This document shows, piece by piece, positions 16,969 to 25,581 of a DNA stretch of 64,000 nucleotides. The stretch comes from G963923945 sp965199175. GTDB lineage: Bacteria; Pseudomonadota; Alphaproteobacteria; G963923945. The translations under genes and the position numbers were made by a program. The stretch is taken from positions 434,001-498,000 of the forward strand of contig OZ240684.1 of the NCBI GenBank assembly GCA_965199175.1, read 5' to 3'. Position 1 is the first letter of the stretch. Every line of letters starts with the position of its first letter. The notes below the pieces were generated by a model. The model did no database searches, had not been told where the DNA came from, and saw only the letters and a program-made list of their open reading frames with translations.

Positions 16969-18987
16969 CATCCGGTGGGTTTGCCGGGCCTGGCTGGCGG
17001 CCTGGCTGGCATCGGGAATGGTGACCCGAATGAGAGAGCGGCTGGCCGGGTTCATGGTGGTTTTCCATAGCTGGCTGGCCGGCATTTCGCCAAGGCCTTT
17101 AAAGCGGTTAATCTCGAATCGGTTGTTTTTCGATAATTTTTCGGCCAGCAAAGCATCCTTATGGGCGTCATCGCGGGCATAATAAATTTGGTTGCCCTGG
17201 GCAAGACGATACAGCGGCGGCATGGCCAGATAAAGACGCCCATCGGCAATCAGTTCCGGCAGTTCGCGATAAAAATACGTCATCAGCAAAGCCGCGATAT
17301 GAGCACCATCAACATCGGCATCAGTGAGGATAATAATGCGCTCATAGCGTAGTTTTTCAGCCCGGTAGGGAATCCCGCGACCACAGCCCAGTGCCTGGGA
17401 AAGATCTGCCAGTTCGCGGTTGGCCTGCAGCTTGTCAGTGCTGGTATTGGCAACATTGAGGATTTTCCCCCTCAGGGGTAAAATGGCCTGGGTCTCGCGT
17501 TGTCGGGCTTGTTTGGCTGAACCGCCTGCTGAGTCCCCTTCAACGATAAAAATTTCGGTCCCGGCTGCTTCACGGCGGCTGCAATCGGTTAATTTACCCG
17601 GCAGCCTCAGCTTGCGGGTTGCCGAAGAGCGACGAATGAGGGCTTTGGCTTCTTTGGTCCGGCGCCGCTCTTCGGCCCGGGAGAGCACCTGTTCCAGGAG
17701 AGCTTCCCCTTCGGCTCTGTTATCGGCTAACCAATGATCGAAATGGTCCTTGAGTGTTGATTCAACAGCTCGTCCGGCTGCTGACATGGATAATTTTTCT
17801 TTGGTCTGACCTTCAAATTGCGGTTGCTGAACGAACAGGGATAGGAGGAAAAAACAATCTTCCATGACGTCTTCCATGCTGATCTGCCTGATCCGCCGGT
17901 TACCGATTCGTTGTCCAAAGTCTTTAAGACCGTGGAGAAGGGCAGTCCGCAAACCGGCTTCGTGATGCCCCCCCCGGGGTGTTGGCACGGTGTTGCAATA
18001 GGATTCACGCAGTGGTCTGTCGGTGCTATCACTCAGCCAGGCGACCGACCATTCAATAGATCCCTTCTTTTCATGGCCGTTTTCCTCAATATCAGCGGTT
18101 CCGGAAAAGAAAGCCGAAACAGTTTGACGTCCGGCAATGGCACTCTTGAGATAGTCATTCAGACCCTCTCGAAAATGCAGGGTATCGCGTTCGGGCAGGG
18201 GGGCAGCATCCAGCATGACTGACGAGGCTTCTTCCGGAGCACACCGCCAGAGAAACGTAACACCCCGGTGCAAATAGGCTTTTGAACGTGCCAGGCGATA
18301 AATCCGGGCCGGGTCAAAATGGTTTTCCGGTCCAAAAATTTCCGGATCCGGATGAAAGGTAATACAGGTACCGCGGCGATTGGCCGGGGCTTTTTTTTCT
18401 TTGAGCGGGCCAAGCGGTTTTCCACGGCTGTATGTTTGTTCCCACAGACGTTTTTGACGGGTCACCTGGACCTCTAAATGATCGGATAACGCATTGACGA
18501 CTGAGAGGCCAACCCCATGCAAACCACCTGCGGTCTGATAAACCGAACCGGAAAATTTTCCTCCCGAATGCAAGGTGGTTAAAATCACCTCTAGCGCCCG
18601 GGTTCCTTTAAATTTCGGGTGAGCATCCACCGGGATGCCGCGTCCATTATCGCGGATGGTGAGGGTATCATTGGCGGCCAGTTCAATTTCTATCCTGTCT
18701 GCATAACCGGCGATTGCTTCATCCATTGCGTTATCCACCAATTCGCAAACCAGGTGATGCAAAGCGTCCTGATCTGTTCCGCCGATATACATGCCCGGGC
18801 GTTTTCGAACTGGCTCCAGGCCTTCTAAGACCTCAATATCTTTTGCGGTATAAGAGGGTGTTTTTGTTTTTTGAGGGGCTCCGTCGACCCGAAGCGGGGC
18901 TGAAGACCTGGCCTTATTGGTTTTAGGGGTGGTTTTGCGCCTGGAATGATTCCTGTTGGCCACTGTTTGATCAAATAAGTCGGTCAC
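16882..18987 (-). CDS. parE: DNA topoisomerase IV subunit B
   Basis: 701 residues. ParE is the ATPase subunit of topoisomerase IV, which with ParC decatenates daughter chromosomes. GHKL ATPase motifs are VRKRPGMYIGG, ELVDNAMDEAIAGYAD, IRDNGRGIPV, and TAGGLHGVGLSVVNALS. The TOPRIM domain starts IFIVEGDSAGGSAKQARQR and includes LPLRGKILNVANTSTDK and ILTDADVDGAHIAALLM. The C-terminal FKGLGEMPASQLWKTTMNP is also intact. The ~45-residue N-terminal tail is Lys/Arg/Ser-rich, as in other alphaproteobacterial ParE. Residues around the TOPRIM distinguish it from GyrB by lack of the long insert. The gene converges with the glycosyltransferase gene. Confidence 0.96.
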   Translation of the reverse strand: MTDLFDQTVANRNHSRRKTTPKTNKARSSAPLRVDGAPQKTKTPSYTAKDIEVLEGLEPVRKRPGMYIGGTDQDALHHLVCELVDNAMDEAIAGYADRIEIELAANDTLTIRDNGRGIPVDAHPKFKGTRALEVILTTLHSGGKFSGSVYQTAGGLHGVGLSVVNALSDHLEVQVTRQKRLWEQTYSRGKPLGPLKEKKAPANRRGTCITFHPDPEIFGPENHFDPARIYRLARSKAYLHRGVTFLWRCAPEEASSVMLDAAPLPERDTLHFREGLNDYLKSAIAGRQTVSAFFSGTADIEENGHEKKGSIEWSVAWLSDSTDRPLRESYCNTVPTPRGGHHEAGLRTALLHGLKDFGQRIGNRRIRQISMEDVMEDCFFLLSLFVQQPQFEGQTKEKLSMSAAGRAVESTLKDHFDHWLADNRAEGEALLEQVLSRAEERRRTKEAKALIRRSSATRKLRLPGKLTDCSRREAAGTEIFIVEGDSAGGSAKQARQRETQAILPLRGKILNVANTSTDKLQANRELADLSQALGCGRGIPYRAEKLRYERIIILTDADVDGAHIAALLMTYFYRELPELIADGRLYLAMPPLYRLAQGNQIYYARDDAHKDALLAEKLSKNNRFEINRFKGLGEMPASQLWKTTMNPASRSLIRVTIPDASQAASQARQTHRMVEDLMGRKPEKRLAFIRARAPQAGQLDI

Positions 18988-19626
18988 GCCGGTGGGAATC
19001 CTCTGAACTGGTCAATTTCTGAAAGGATGGCGGTTTATATCTCAGGAATATCGTTTATATCTCAGGAATACTCTGTATCTCAGGAATACTTTTTACTTGA
19101 GTAATTGTCTTACTTGAGTAATCGTCACAGCATCCATCAAAACATGATCATAGAAGGATGCCCGGCCTGAGACAACCGGTTATACAACCGATTATAGGGT
19201 ATTTTGTTGGTGGTATCCCCATTTTCCACAAGATATAGAGATCAACCGGGAGATCAAAGAAAAAACCTTTCAGGAGGTATGGGCTGTTTTATCGTAGTTT
19301 AATGGGGAGTTTTTCCTGAACAGAAGCTCCATACCGGATCAAAGAGACCAGCCACCATCGATGACATAATGGCATGCAGATCACCACTGAATCAGACCAT
19401 TACAATGGTTCGGGGCACGGTTTTTATCACGGTTTTATGCTGTATTTTTTATGCTGTATTTCAGAACATAGTGTTACGTTAAGAGGATTACATTAAGAGT
19501 GTTACGTTAGGAGGGTTACGTTAAGAGCACAGCTTGTTTTGAGGGTCCGGTCCTTTTTGTTGTTTTTTGATGATGTTGCTCATATCTTTGCCGTGGCCCG
19601 GTATTTTTCAAATTTCTCCGGTTTTT
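18988..19626. repeat. Spacer with several short tandem arrays
   Basis: About 640 bp between parE and the PAS_5 gene. Arrays seen: three copies of TATCTCAGGAATA(C/T) near 19037-19090; two copies of TTACTTGAGTAAT(T/C)GTC near 19091-19127; two copies of TATGCTGTATTT near 19437-19461; and four copies of GT(G)TTACGTTAAGAG near 19472-19528. No gene is supported. It contains the parE promoter region and the 3' flank of the PAS gene; neither boxes nor a terminator can be called. Confidence 0.65.
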
Positions 19627-20100
19627 TTACATTTCCTGGCCGCTGAATTCGCCACGAAACACGTCACAAGATAAAATCGTTGTCACTGTTTTGCCATCTT
19701 CGGAAAGCGGTAACTTCAGCCAATGTTGGACCACATGGCTGCGTCCATTGGTTTTGACTCGTCGGGTTCCATGTTTTGGTTTACCGTCCCGGACACATTG
19801 ATCATGGCGTTGTGTCCAGTATTTTTTGTCTGATCCCAGATCGATTTCATCCAGGTATTTTCCCGAAATTTCGGTGTGAAAATTGTTATAATAGGATGTT
19901 CCGGCATGTTTGATGCGGTAACGTCGGCATGGCTGGCGTTCTACTGTCAGCAAGCTGATATTCCGTAACGTTGACCGAGGCATATCCGCCGGGTTGATAT
20001 CCCGCTTTTTCGGGATCCAGCTATCTCTGGCCAGCGACTTCCAATATTCGTATAAGGCTTGATGTTTGGGGTTATGTAATTTCAGATTATGTAATTTCAT
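19627..20100 (-). CDS. PAS_5-family PAS-domain protein
   Basis: About 157 residues from ATG at 20100, chosen for its CGGAGC Shine-Dalgarno six bases upstream. The frame is open back to 20259, but that part is translated repeat DNA. A single PAS_5-type domain: HQALYEYWKSLARDSWIPKKRDINPADMPR opening, then the strand RRYRIKHAGTSYYNNFHTEISGKYLDEID and a C-terminal strand pair. This family is expanded in Rhodospirillales; it is thought to sense a ligand or partner, but no output domain is attached and no function is established. The first codons (MKLHNLKLHN) are themselves a 15-bp tandem duplication. It stands alone. Confidence 0.75.
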   Translation of the reverse strand: MKLHNLKLHNPKHQALYEYWKSLARDSWIPKKRDINPADMPRSTLRNISLLTVERQPCRRYRIKHAGTSYYNNFHTEISGKYLDEIDLGSDKKYWTQRHDQCVRDGKPKHGTRRVKTNGRSHVVQHWLKLPLSEDGKTVTTILSCDVFRGEFSGQEM

Positions 20101-21028
20101 CAGTTGCTCCGATTCCAAATGTATCACGTTGAGATTTTTCAGGTTGAAATTTGTTACGTCGAAATACGTCACGTTGTGCGTTACCAAATATTGTACGTCA
20201 CCAACTGACCGACCAACCGACTCGTCAACTGACCCATTTTGATCCCATACCGACCCCAATGCACCGATTAGACTGATTTTTGTATCTGTTTACTCTTTCA
20301 TATTTTTTGTCTGCTCCTCCGTTTTGTCTGATCCTCCGTATCGTTTACTCATTGATACTTTTTTACGGATTATTGACTCTTTATTGATGGATCAATGACC
20401 TTCTATTGATGAATAGATGCCCCTTTATTATTGGTTTGATCCCGGATTATTGTGTTCATAATGAATGATTGAATTCATACCGGTATTGCATGGGATGTTA
20501 TCTATAATCACAGAACTGGAATGGTGTTTTTAAGATGTATTTTGCTTTAGGTATTTTATCTCAAATGTATTTAACATATCTATTCATTAAAAATATTTTA
20601 ACCAAACGAAAAAATATTTTAACTAACTGAAAAAGTATTTTAAATAACCGAACTGAAATCAGAACTAAAAATAAAACAAGAATTCTATACTGTATATAAT
20701 TTTCTTAAGATAGTATTAAATGGTCACGTTATAGTGATTTTTAAATCCTCACTTATGTATTTATTGCCAGGCATCATGTTTGTGAACAAGATCGGTGGGT
20801 GTTTAGGTGCCTCTCATGGCCCGTAACCTACAGCGGTTGGGGTGCTTTCATTGGGTGGTGGTCTTTTCAACAGACCAACCATCTCAGGGTAACGATGGGA
20901 AAAAATCATTGAAAAAATTATCAAGGGGATATGAATCAAATCCGCCGCACTCTTTTTTCAAAGAATGCGGCGGATCATCACAGGAACAAGAAAGGGTGAC
21001 GGATTGTGATCCCATCAGTTCTTGAGGA
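20101..21028. other. Long A+T-rich spacer
   Basis: About 930 bp. 20120-20260 carries TACGTCA/CACGTTG-type stutter repeats and 20280-20450 TTTGTCTG(A/C)TCCTCCG and TTTATTGATG repeats. 20560-20720 is almost pure A+T with ATTTTAA repeats. The short plus-strand frame at 20807-21025 spans a terminator hairpin and looks non-coding. I see no gene here; the only strong element is the hairpin at 20940-20975. Confidence 0.6.
20940..20975 (-). terminator. Hairpin terminator of the three-repeat protein gene
   Basis: ATCCGCCGCA pairs with TGCGGCGGAT; after one mismatch the stem continues TCTTT/AAAGA around a four-base loop, about 15 pairs in all. On the minus strand it is followed by TTTGATTC, a short U-tract. 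It lies 54 bp after the stop of the gene at 21029, so it most likely ends that transcript. Confidence 0.7.
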
Positions 21029-23083
21029 TCAGGGCATCCATCGGCCACCAGGATCACAGGCGGTGGAGATACGGTTGCACCCCCGGGACGCCTGACGATA
21101 GCACCAACCTTGAGCAAAATCATCGGTCATCCACCCTTCGCGTAATCCTTTTTGCAAGGCAAAGCAGGATTCTTCCTTGAAAGCAGGCAGCGTTCCTGTG
21201 GTTCCGGGATTATCGGCCCGGTAGCAAGCCCGGCTGATGGTTGCCAGCTTGTGTGCGGTACTCATCCCCTTAAGCCTTGACTTATTCAGATACAACGTAT
21301 CTTGAAATGTTCCGTAATCACGGCTTTCTTGTCCGTCCCGATTAACGCTGCCACCAACATAATCCCGGACCGCAAAGTCCAGAGGCCAGTCACCATCAGG
21401 ATTATCAACTGTCTCACTGACAAAGATAGGCCGGTTTCCACAGGAAATGGGCCAGCCATCAACCACCAGATCATTCAGTCTGTACAACCCTTTTACCGGG
21501 AATTGACCGGTTGCCTTTAAGAGGGTGTTGGGTCCTTCGGCCTGGGATTTGCCGGTTGCCTGACAACCGCGGCGGATCGTCTCCAGCTTGTCAGCAGTGC
21601 TCATCGCCTGAAGAGTTGACTGATTGAGATAGAGCGTATCAGGCAATGTTATCCGATCACGGCTTGCGTCTCCGTCCCGATTCTCACTGCCACCAACGTA
21701 ATCCTTAATCACAAAGTCCACAGGTTCTCCGCCATTGGGATTATCAATGGTTTCACTGACAAAAATAGCCCGGTTTTCACAGGAAATGGGCCAGCCATCG
21801 ACCACCAGATCATTCGATCTGTACAAGCCTTTTACCGGGAATTCACCGGTTGCCTTTGAGGGGTCGCCTGGTCCTTCGGCCTGGGGTTTGCCGGCTGTCT
21901 GGCAACCGCGACGGATCGTCTCCAGCTTGTCAGCAGTGCTCATCGCCTGAAGAGTTGACTGATTGAGATAGAGCGTATCAGGCAATGTTATCCGATCACG
22001 GCTTGCGTCTCCGTCCCGATTCTCACTGCCACCAACGTAATCCTTAATCACAAAGTCCACAGGTTCTCCGCCATTGGGATTATCAATGGTTTGACTGATA
22101 AAGATGGGTCGACTTCCACAGGAAACCGGATGGCCATCAACCACGAGCTCATTTTCTCTGTACAGACCCTTCACAGGGAACTGACTGGTCGTTTCGGGAA
22201 AATTGTCTTGTTGGCTATCACCATTGGTGTTTGCACTTTCCGGAGAGTCTCCCGGTGATGTGGTCTGTGACACCTCATCATTGTCAGAAGACAGGCCATT
22301 ATCCTGGCTGACATTCCCGTTGCCTCCGGTTTGTTCCTGCAGGTTACTTTCTTCACCTGAGATGCCGTTGTCTCCGGTTGTTTCAGAATCATCAGTTGAT
22401 GATCCAGCCGGGTTTTTACAAACCTGGGCCAGAGGATCTCTCGCTTTGGCGACGCTCTCAGCGACATCACAGGCCAGGTCGAAAACAATCGGTCTTCTGT
22501 CCGGCAGGGCTTCTGCCTGATCCTTGATGGCGTCAATACTCGCTTGCAAGGATTGTTGGAACTGTGATCGTGCTTTATCTAAATCTGACCGAAACGTATC
22601 AACGGCCCGCTGGATTGTCTGCTGCGGTGAGATACCTGAAGCAAGACCAGTGAGTGCGGAATTGATATTTTTCTTTAAGTCACTCTGAGCTTTGCTGACA
22701 TCTTCTCTGAATGTTGCAAGGGCCTGATTGAGTGAAGCTCCGCTTTGAGCTTGTTCGCGCACATCAGCACTGGCCTGATTAAGCATGGATTCAGCCTGTT
22801 GATTGGCGTTTTCGATGGCGCTTTCTGCTGCTTCTTCTTGTGGTGCTTCTGAATTTGTCTGAGCAGTGGCTGTCGGTTTAGCAGGTTGACTGGGCTGTGA
22901 GAACAGCGCAAATCCGCCAAAGCCACCGCCGCCGAGTAACATCAAAATTAAAATCATACGAAAATCAAGGAACCCGCGGCAATCGCTTCCTAAGCGCGCC
23001 ATTTCTTTGCGAAGCTGATTGAGAATCATTTTGGGGCTGTGCCGCCGGTTGTTCCGGGTTGTGGTCGAGGGTGATAAAAACAT
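21029..23083 (-). CDS. Unrecognised envelope protein with three 113-residue repeats
   Basis: 684 residues from ATG at 23083, which has a GGAGAG Shine-Dalgarno; I do not recognise a named family. Order: a basic cytoplasmic N-terminus (1-42); one transmembrane helix (about 43-61, MILILMLLGGGGFGGFALF); an Ala/Gln/Ser-rich helical, probably coiled-coil stalk (65-200); a Ser/Asn/Asp/Gln low-complexity stretch (220-300); then three tandem units at about 302-414, 415-527 and 528-625. Each unit has FPVKGLYR, LVVDGxP(V/I)SC, DFxxxDYVGGS, NRDGxxSRD, DTLYLNxSxL and MSTAxKLxTIxRxC, with two Cys. The end (CFALQKGLREGW, YRQASRGCNR) is Cys-rich. Units 1 and 2 share about 180 bp of identical DNA. The repeats would face the periplasm. 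The (LYLN...KLxTI..C...CFA..KGLREGW) order vaguely recalls a HECGH-type metallopeptidase family with the zinc helix lost; this is a guess. Confidence 0.7.
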   Translation of the reverse strand: MFLSPSTTTRNNRRHSPKMILNQLRKEMARLGSDCRGFLDFRMILILMLLGGGGFGGFALFSQPSQPAKPTATAQTNSEAPQEEAAESAIENANQQAESMLNQASADVREQAQSGASLNQALATFREDVSKAQSDLKKNINSALTGLASGISPQQTIQRAVDTFRSDLDKARSQFQQSLQASIDAIKDQAEALPDRRPIVFDLACDVAESVAKARDPLAQVCKNPAGSSTDDSETTGDNGISGEESNLQEQTGGNGNVSQDNGLSSDNDEVSQTTSPGDSPESANTNGDSQQDNFPETTSQFPVKGLYRENELVVDGHPVSCGSRPIFISQTIDNPNGGEPVDFVIKDYVGGSENRDGDASRDRITLPDTLYLNQSTLQAMSTADKLETIRRGCQTAGKPQAEGPGDPSKATGEFPVKGLYRSNDLVVDGWPISCENRAIFVSETIDNPNGGEPVDFVIKDYVGGSENRDGDASRDRITLPDTLYLNQSTLQAMSTADKLETIRRGCQATGKSQAEGPNTLLKATGQFPVKGLYRLNDLVVDGWPISCGNRPIFVSETVDNPDGDWPLDFAVRDYVGGSVNRDGQESRDYGTFQDTLYLNKSRLKGMSTAHKLATISRACYRADNPGTTGTLPAFKEESCFALQKGLREGWMTDDFAQGWCYRQASRGCNRISTACDPGGRWMP

Positions 23084-23352
23084 GTCAGTCTCTCCAAAGT
23101 AAAATTCACGAGGATGAGCCATCAGGTACAAAATGGCCCGCTTGGAGAGACTGTATGCTGATAGAGTTGACGCTTTACTAACGCCCCGGCGATCAAATGA
23201 ACGCCCCTTTTATTCCAACGCTTTGATACACAAGAATATATCGGCGTATATTCCTCTTAAGGGTTATATCCGAAGTTCCCGGTTATACATCCTGTTGATC
23301 CGGGAAAATCGCCTGATTCTCCCGGGAAGGTGCCGAAATTCTATCGCAATCA

Positions 23353-24078
23353 TTACTGTGCGGGCGGCAATTCTCGCGATGACAGATGGTCAACCGGTTT
23401 GAAACCATCCCGGTTGGGCATGCGAATCCGGGCCAGGTTTGTCTGATTGAGGACCGCATCAGCCGGGACAATTCCGTTGAGATGCAGCAGGTACGCACTC
23501 AAAGCATACAGCTGATCCGCAGACAAAGAGAGAGGATGGGCGATCGGCATGCTCCGGCGGAGGTAATCAAACACTGTCGTGCTATACGGCCAGTAGCTGC
23601 CGATAGTCAGTTCCGGAACCGGGCTATCCAGGCTGCCGATTCCGCCAACCAGCTCTTCGGCAGATAAGCCACGTCCGGAAGGTCCGTGGCATGACTGGCA
23701 GTGCTCAACGTAAAGAATTTCACCATCATGGACATTTCCTTGCCCGACCGGCAACCCGGTTCCGTCAGGAAAGATGGTGAGATCATAGGCGGCAATCTCT
23801 TGTGTGGTTACGGTCCTGCCAAGAGCCGGACTGTCACCATCTTTCAGGGCCGCCTGGCCGAGAACAGCAGAAGATTGGCGATAAGACAGCGTTTCTTCCT
23901 CATCCCATTCTCCGGCAACCGCCAGAACCGGAATCAAAAACAAAATGAGCAAAAGCAATGAGATCATCAACCATTTTCCGGGTATCTCGATGTGTTGAAA
24001 ACCCGGTTGACCGAGAACTCGGTGCTTTGCCGGGGTCTTCTGATGAGCCGCTATAGATATGTTAGTCGGTATAAACAT
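23353..24078 (-). CDS. SoxD/SorB-like monohaem cytochrome c
   Basis: 241 residues. A signal or anchor helix (about 36-55, WLMISLLLLILFLIPVLAVAG) exports it. One haem c motif CQSCH lies near residue 130, preceded by GEILYVEHC and followed by GPSGRGLSAEELVGG; the axial Met is probably in RRSMPIAHPLSLSADQLYALSAYLL. The TIFPDGTGLPVGQGN segment is typical of the SoxD/SorB group. It would take electrons from the molybdopterin subunit encoded just upstream. The ATG at 24078 lies inside the end of that gene (17-bp overlap), with AGGGA upstream, so translation is coupled. Full SoxD has two haems; only one CXXCH is present here, nearer SorB or the C-terminal SoxD module. Confidence 0.82.
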   Translation of the reverse strand: MFIPTNISIAAHQKTPAKHRVLGQPGFQHIEIPGKWLMISLLLLILFLIPVLAVAGEWDEEETLSYRQSSAVLGQAALKDGDSPALGRTVTTQEIAAYDLTIFPDGTGLPVGQGNVHDGEILYVEHCQSCHGPSGRGLSAEELVGGIGSLDSPVPELTIGSYWPYSTTVFDYLRRSMPIAHPLSLSADQLYALSAYLLHLNGIVPADAVLNQTNLARIRMPNRDGFKPVDHLSSRELPPAQ

Positions 24079-25414
24079 GGGAAATTGTCCCTGAGGGTGA
24101 TATTTTCCAACTCACGATCGCATGATAATGGAAATAACCATTCTGGCCCCGCTGATTGATTAAGGCGGCACGGGTTGGCTGACGAAGCCCGGTTTCATCG
24201 GTGATGCGGCTTTGCAGGATGGCTGCTCCGCCATCCCAGCGCCAGGGAATACGGAACCGGGTGAAACAACGATCCAGGATGGGTTCCTGTAAATCCGCCT
24301 CAGCCCATGATTGCCCACCATCAGCCGAGACGTCTACGCGGGCAACTTTGCCATTGCCTGACCAGGCAAGGCCGGAAACCTGATACAGACCCGGACCATT
24401 GAGAGTCAATCCAGGCGATGGTTTGGTGATCAGCGATTTGGGTTCCATAACGAAAGTGAATTGGCGTGCGATACCATCAGGCTGAATTTCAGTGTATTTC
24501 GCTGTTTCATCACGGGCCATGACCGGTTGACGGACAACATTCAGGCGACGAGTCCATTTGACATGGGTGACGGCCTCCCATCCTGGCAGGATCAACCGCA
24601 TCGGGTATCCATTTTCTGGTCTCAGACGTTCACCATTTTGATAAAGAGCCAGGAAACCATCTTCCAGAGCCTTAGAGGTGGGAATGCTGATATGGAAGGC
24701 TCCTGCATCGGCCCCTTCGGCATCGATCCACGCCCCTTCTGGCTGAATGCCGGCTTCTTCCAGCAGCAATGCCAACGGCACCCCAGACCATTCGCAACAG
24801 GATGCCAGGCCATGAAAATACCCAACCCTGGATTGCAAGGGGCGCGGGTTCCAGCCAGCATTGGAATTACCGCCGCATTCCACAAAGCACATCCGGGAGA
24901 TCATAGGATAACGTAATAAGCTCTCCGTGGAGAAGGCCAAAGGTCGATCAACCAAACCATGAATCAAAAGCTGATGCTGGTCGGGGTTGATATTCGGAAC
25001 ACCATTATGATGACGTTCAAAATGAAGACCGTTGGGTGTCAGAATACCATCCAGATTTTGCAAAGGTGTCCAGGAGATTCCATTGCCCGGAGCCTCACTA
25101 TTGGCATTGATCCAGCGCACGGCTTCTTTCTCATAAACAGAGGGCTGACCATAATTAGAGAAATCTGCGCCAGGCTGCATCATCCAGAATGGCCGGGCCG
25201 GGTTGATCTCAGCAGATTCCCGGTTATCCTGGTTTCCTGAAATGGTGTTGGCCAATGCCGCTTTTCCACCCAGGCCGACTGCCAATCCCCCAATCAGACC
25301 ACCGGCCAGAAACAAGCGGCGATCAAGCAAGCCGCCACCTGCAACCGGGACCGCATCTTGCCAGATGCGTCTGGCGATGAGAGTCGATTGGTTGGCTGTG
25401 ACCGGATGATTCAT
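24062..25414 (-). CDS. soxC: SoxC-like sulfite/sulfane dehydrogenase, Mo-cofactor subunit
   Basis: About 450 residues from ATG at 25414 (CAGGGT Shine-Dalgarno). A twin-arginine signal (DRRLFLAGGLIGGLAVGLGG, about 31-50) exports it folded. It is an oxidoreductase of the sulfite oxidase fold: Mo-pterin domain with the ligand Cys in RMCFVECGGNSNAGW, LLEEAGIQPEGAW and PLPGWEAVTHVKW-like LILPGWEAVTHVKWTRRL, then the C-terminal Mo-co dimerisation domain (VARVDVSADGGQSWAEA). SoxC with SoxD oxidises the sulfane sulfur of SoxYZ-bound thiosulfate intermediates; related SorA oxidises free sulfite. No soxXYZAB genes are in the window, so sulfite oxidation is at least as likely. It overlaps the cytochrome gene by 17 bp. 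Confidence 0.83.
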   Translation of the reverse strand: MNHPVTANQSTLIARRIWQDAVPVAGGGLLDRRLFLAGGLIGGLAVGLGGKAALANTISGNQDNRESAEINPARPFWMMQPGADFSNYGQPSVYEKEAVRWINANSEAPGNGISWTPLQNLDGILTPNGLHFERHHNGVPNINPDQHQLLIHGLVDRPLAFSTESLLRYPMISRMCFVECGGNSNAGWNPRPLQSRVGYFHGLASCCEWSGVPLALLLEEAGIQPEGAWIDAEGADAGAFHISIPTSKALEDGFLALYQNGERLRPENGYPMRLILPGWEAVTHVKWTRRLNVVRQPVMARDETAKYTEIQPDGIARQFTFVMEPKSLITKPSPGLTLNGPGLYQVSGLAWSGNGKVARVDVSADGGQSWAEADLQEPILDRCFTRFRIPWRWDGGAAILQSRITDETGLRQPTRAALINQRGQNGYFHYHAIVSWKISPSGTISHVYTD

Positions 25415-25581
25415 AATGAATACCCTGAGTTTCTGATTTTTGATTTTACGCATCCGGTGATTTTTTGCACCCGGAAAAACCACTTGATCACTGAAACAGA
25501 TTGAGAAGGGATCTGTTTCAACGGAGTCTGTTTATTCAGTCCGTTGAGCAACCCTGTTCAAATTACACTACCAGCACTATG

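Noticed and set aside
16544..17070. Two similar plus-strand frames across the parE tail copies
   Set aside because: They are antisense reads of parE and its duplicate; similarity comes from the DNA repeat.
20807..21025. Short plus-strand frame of 72 codons
   Set aside because: It crosses the strong terminator hairpin and has no recognisable product.
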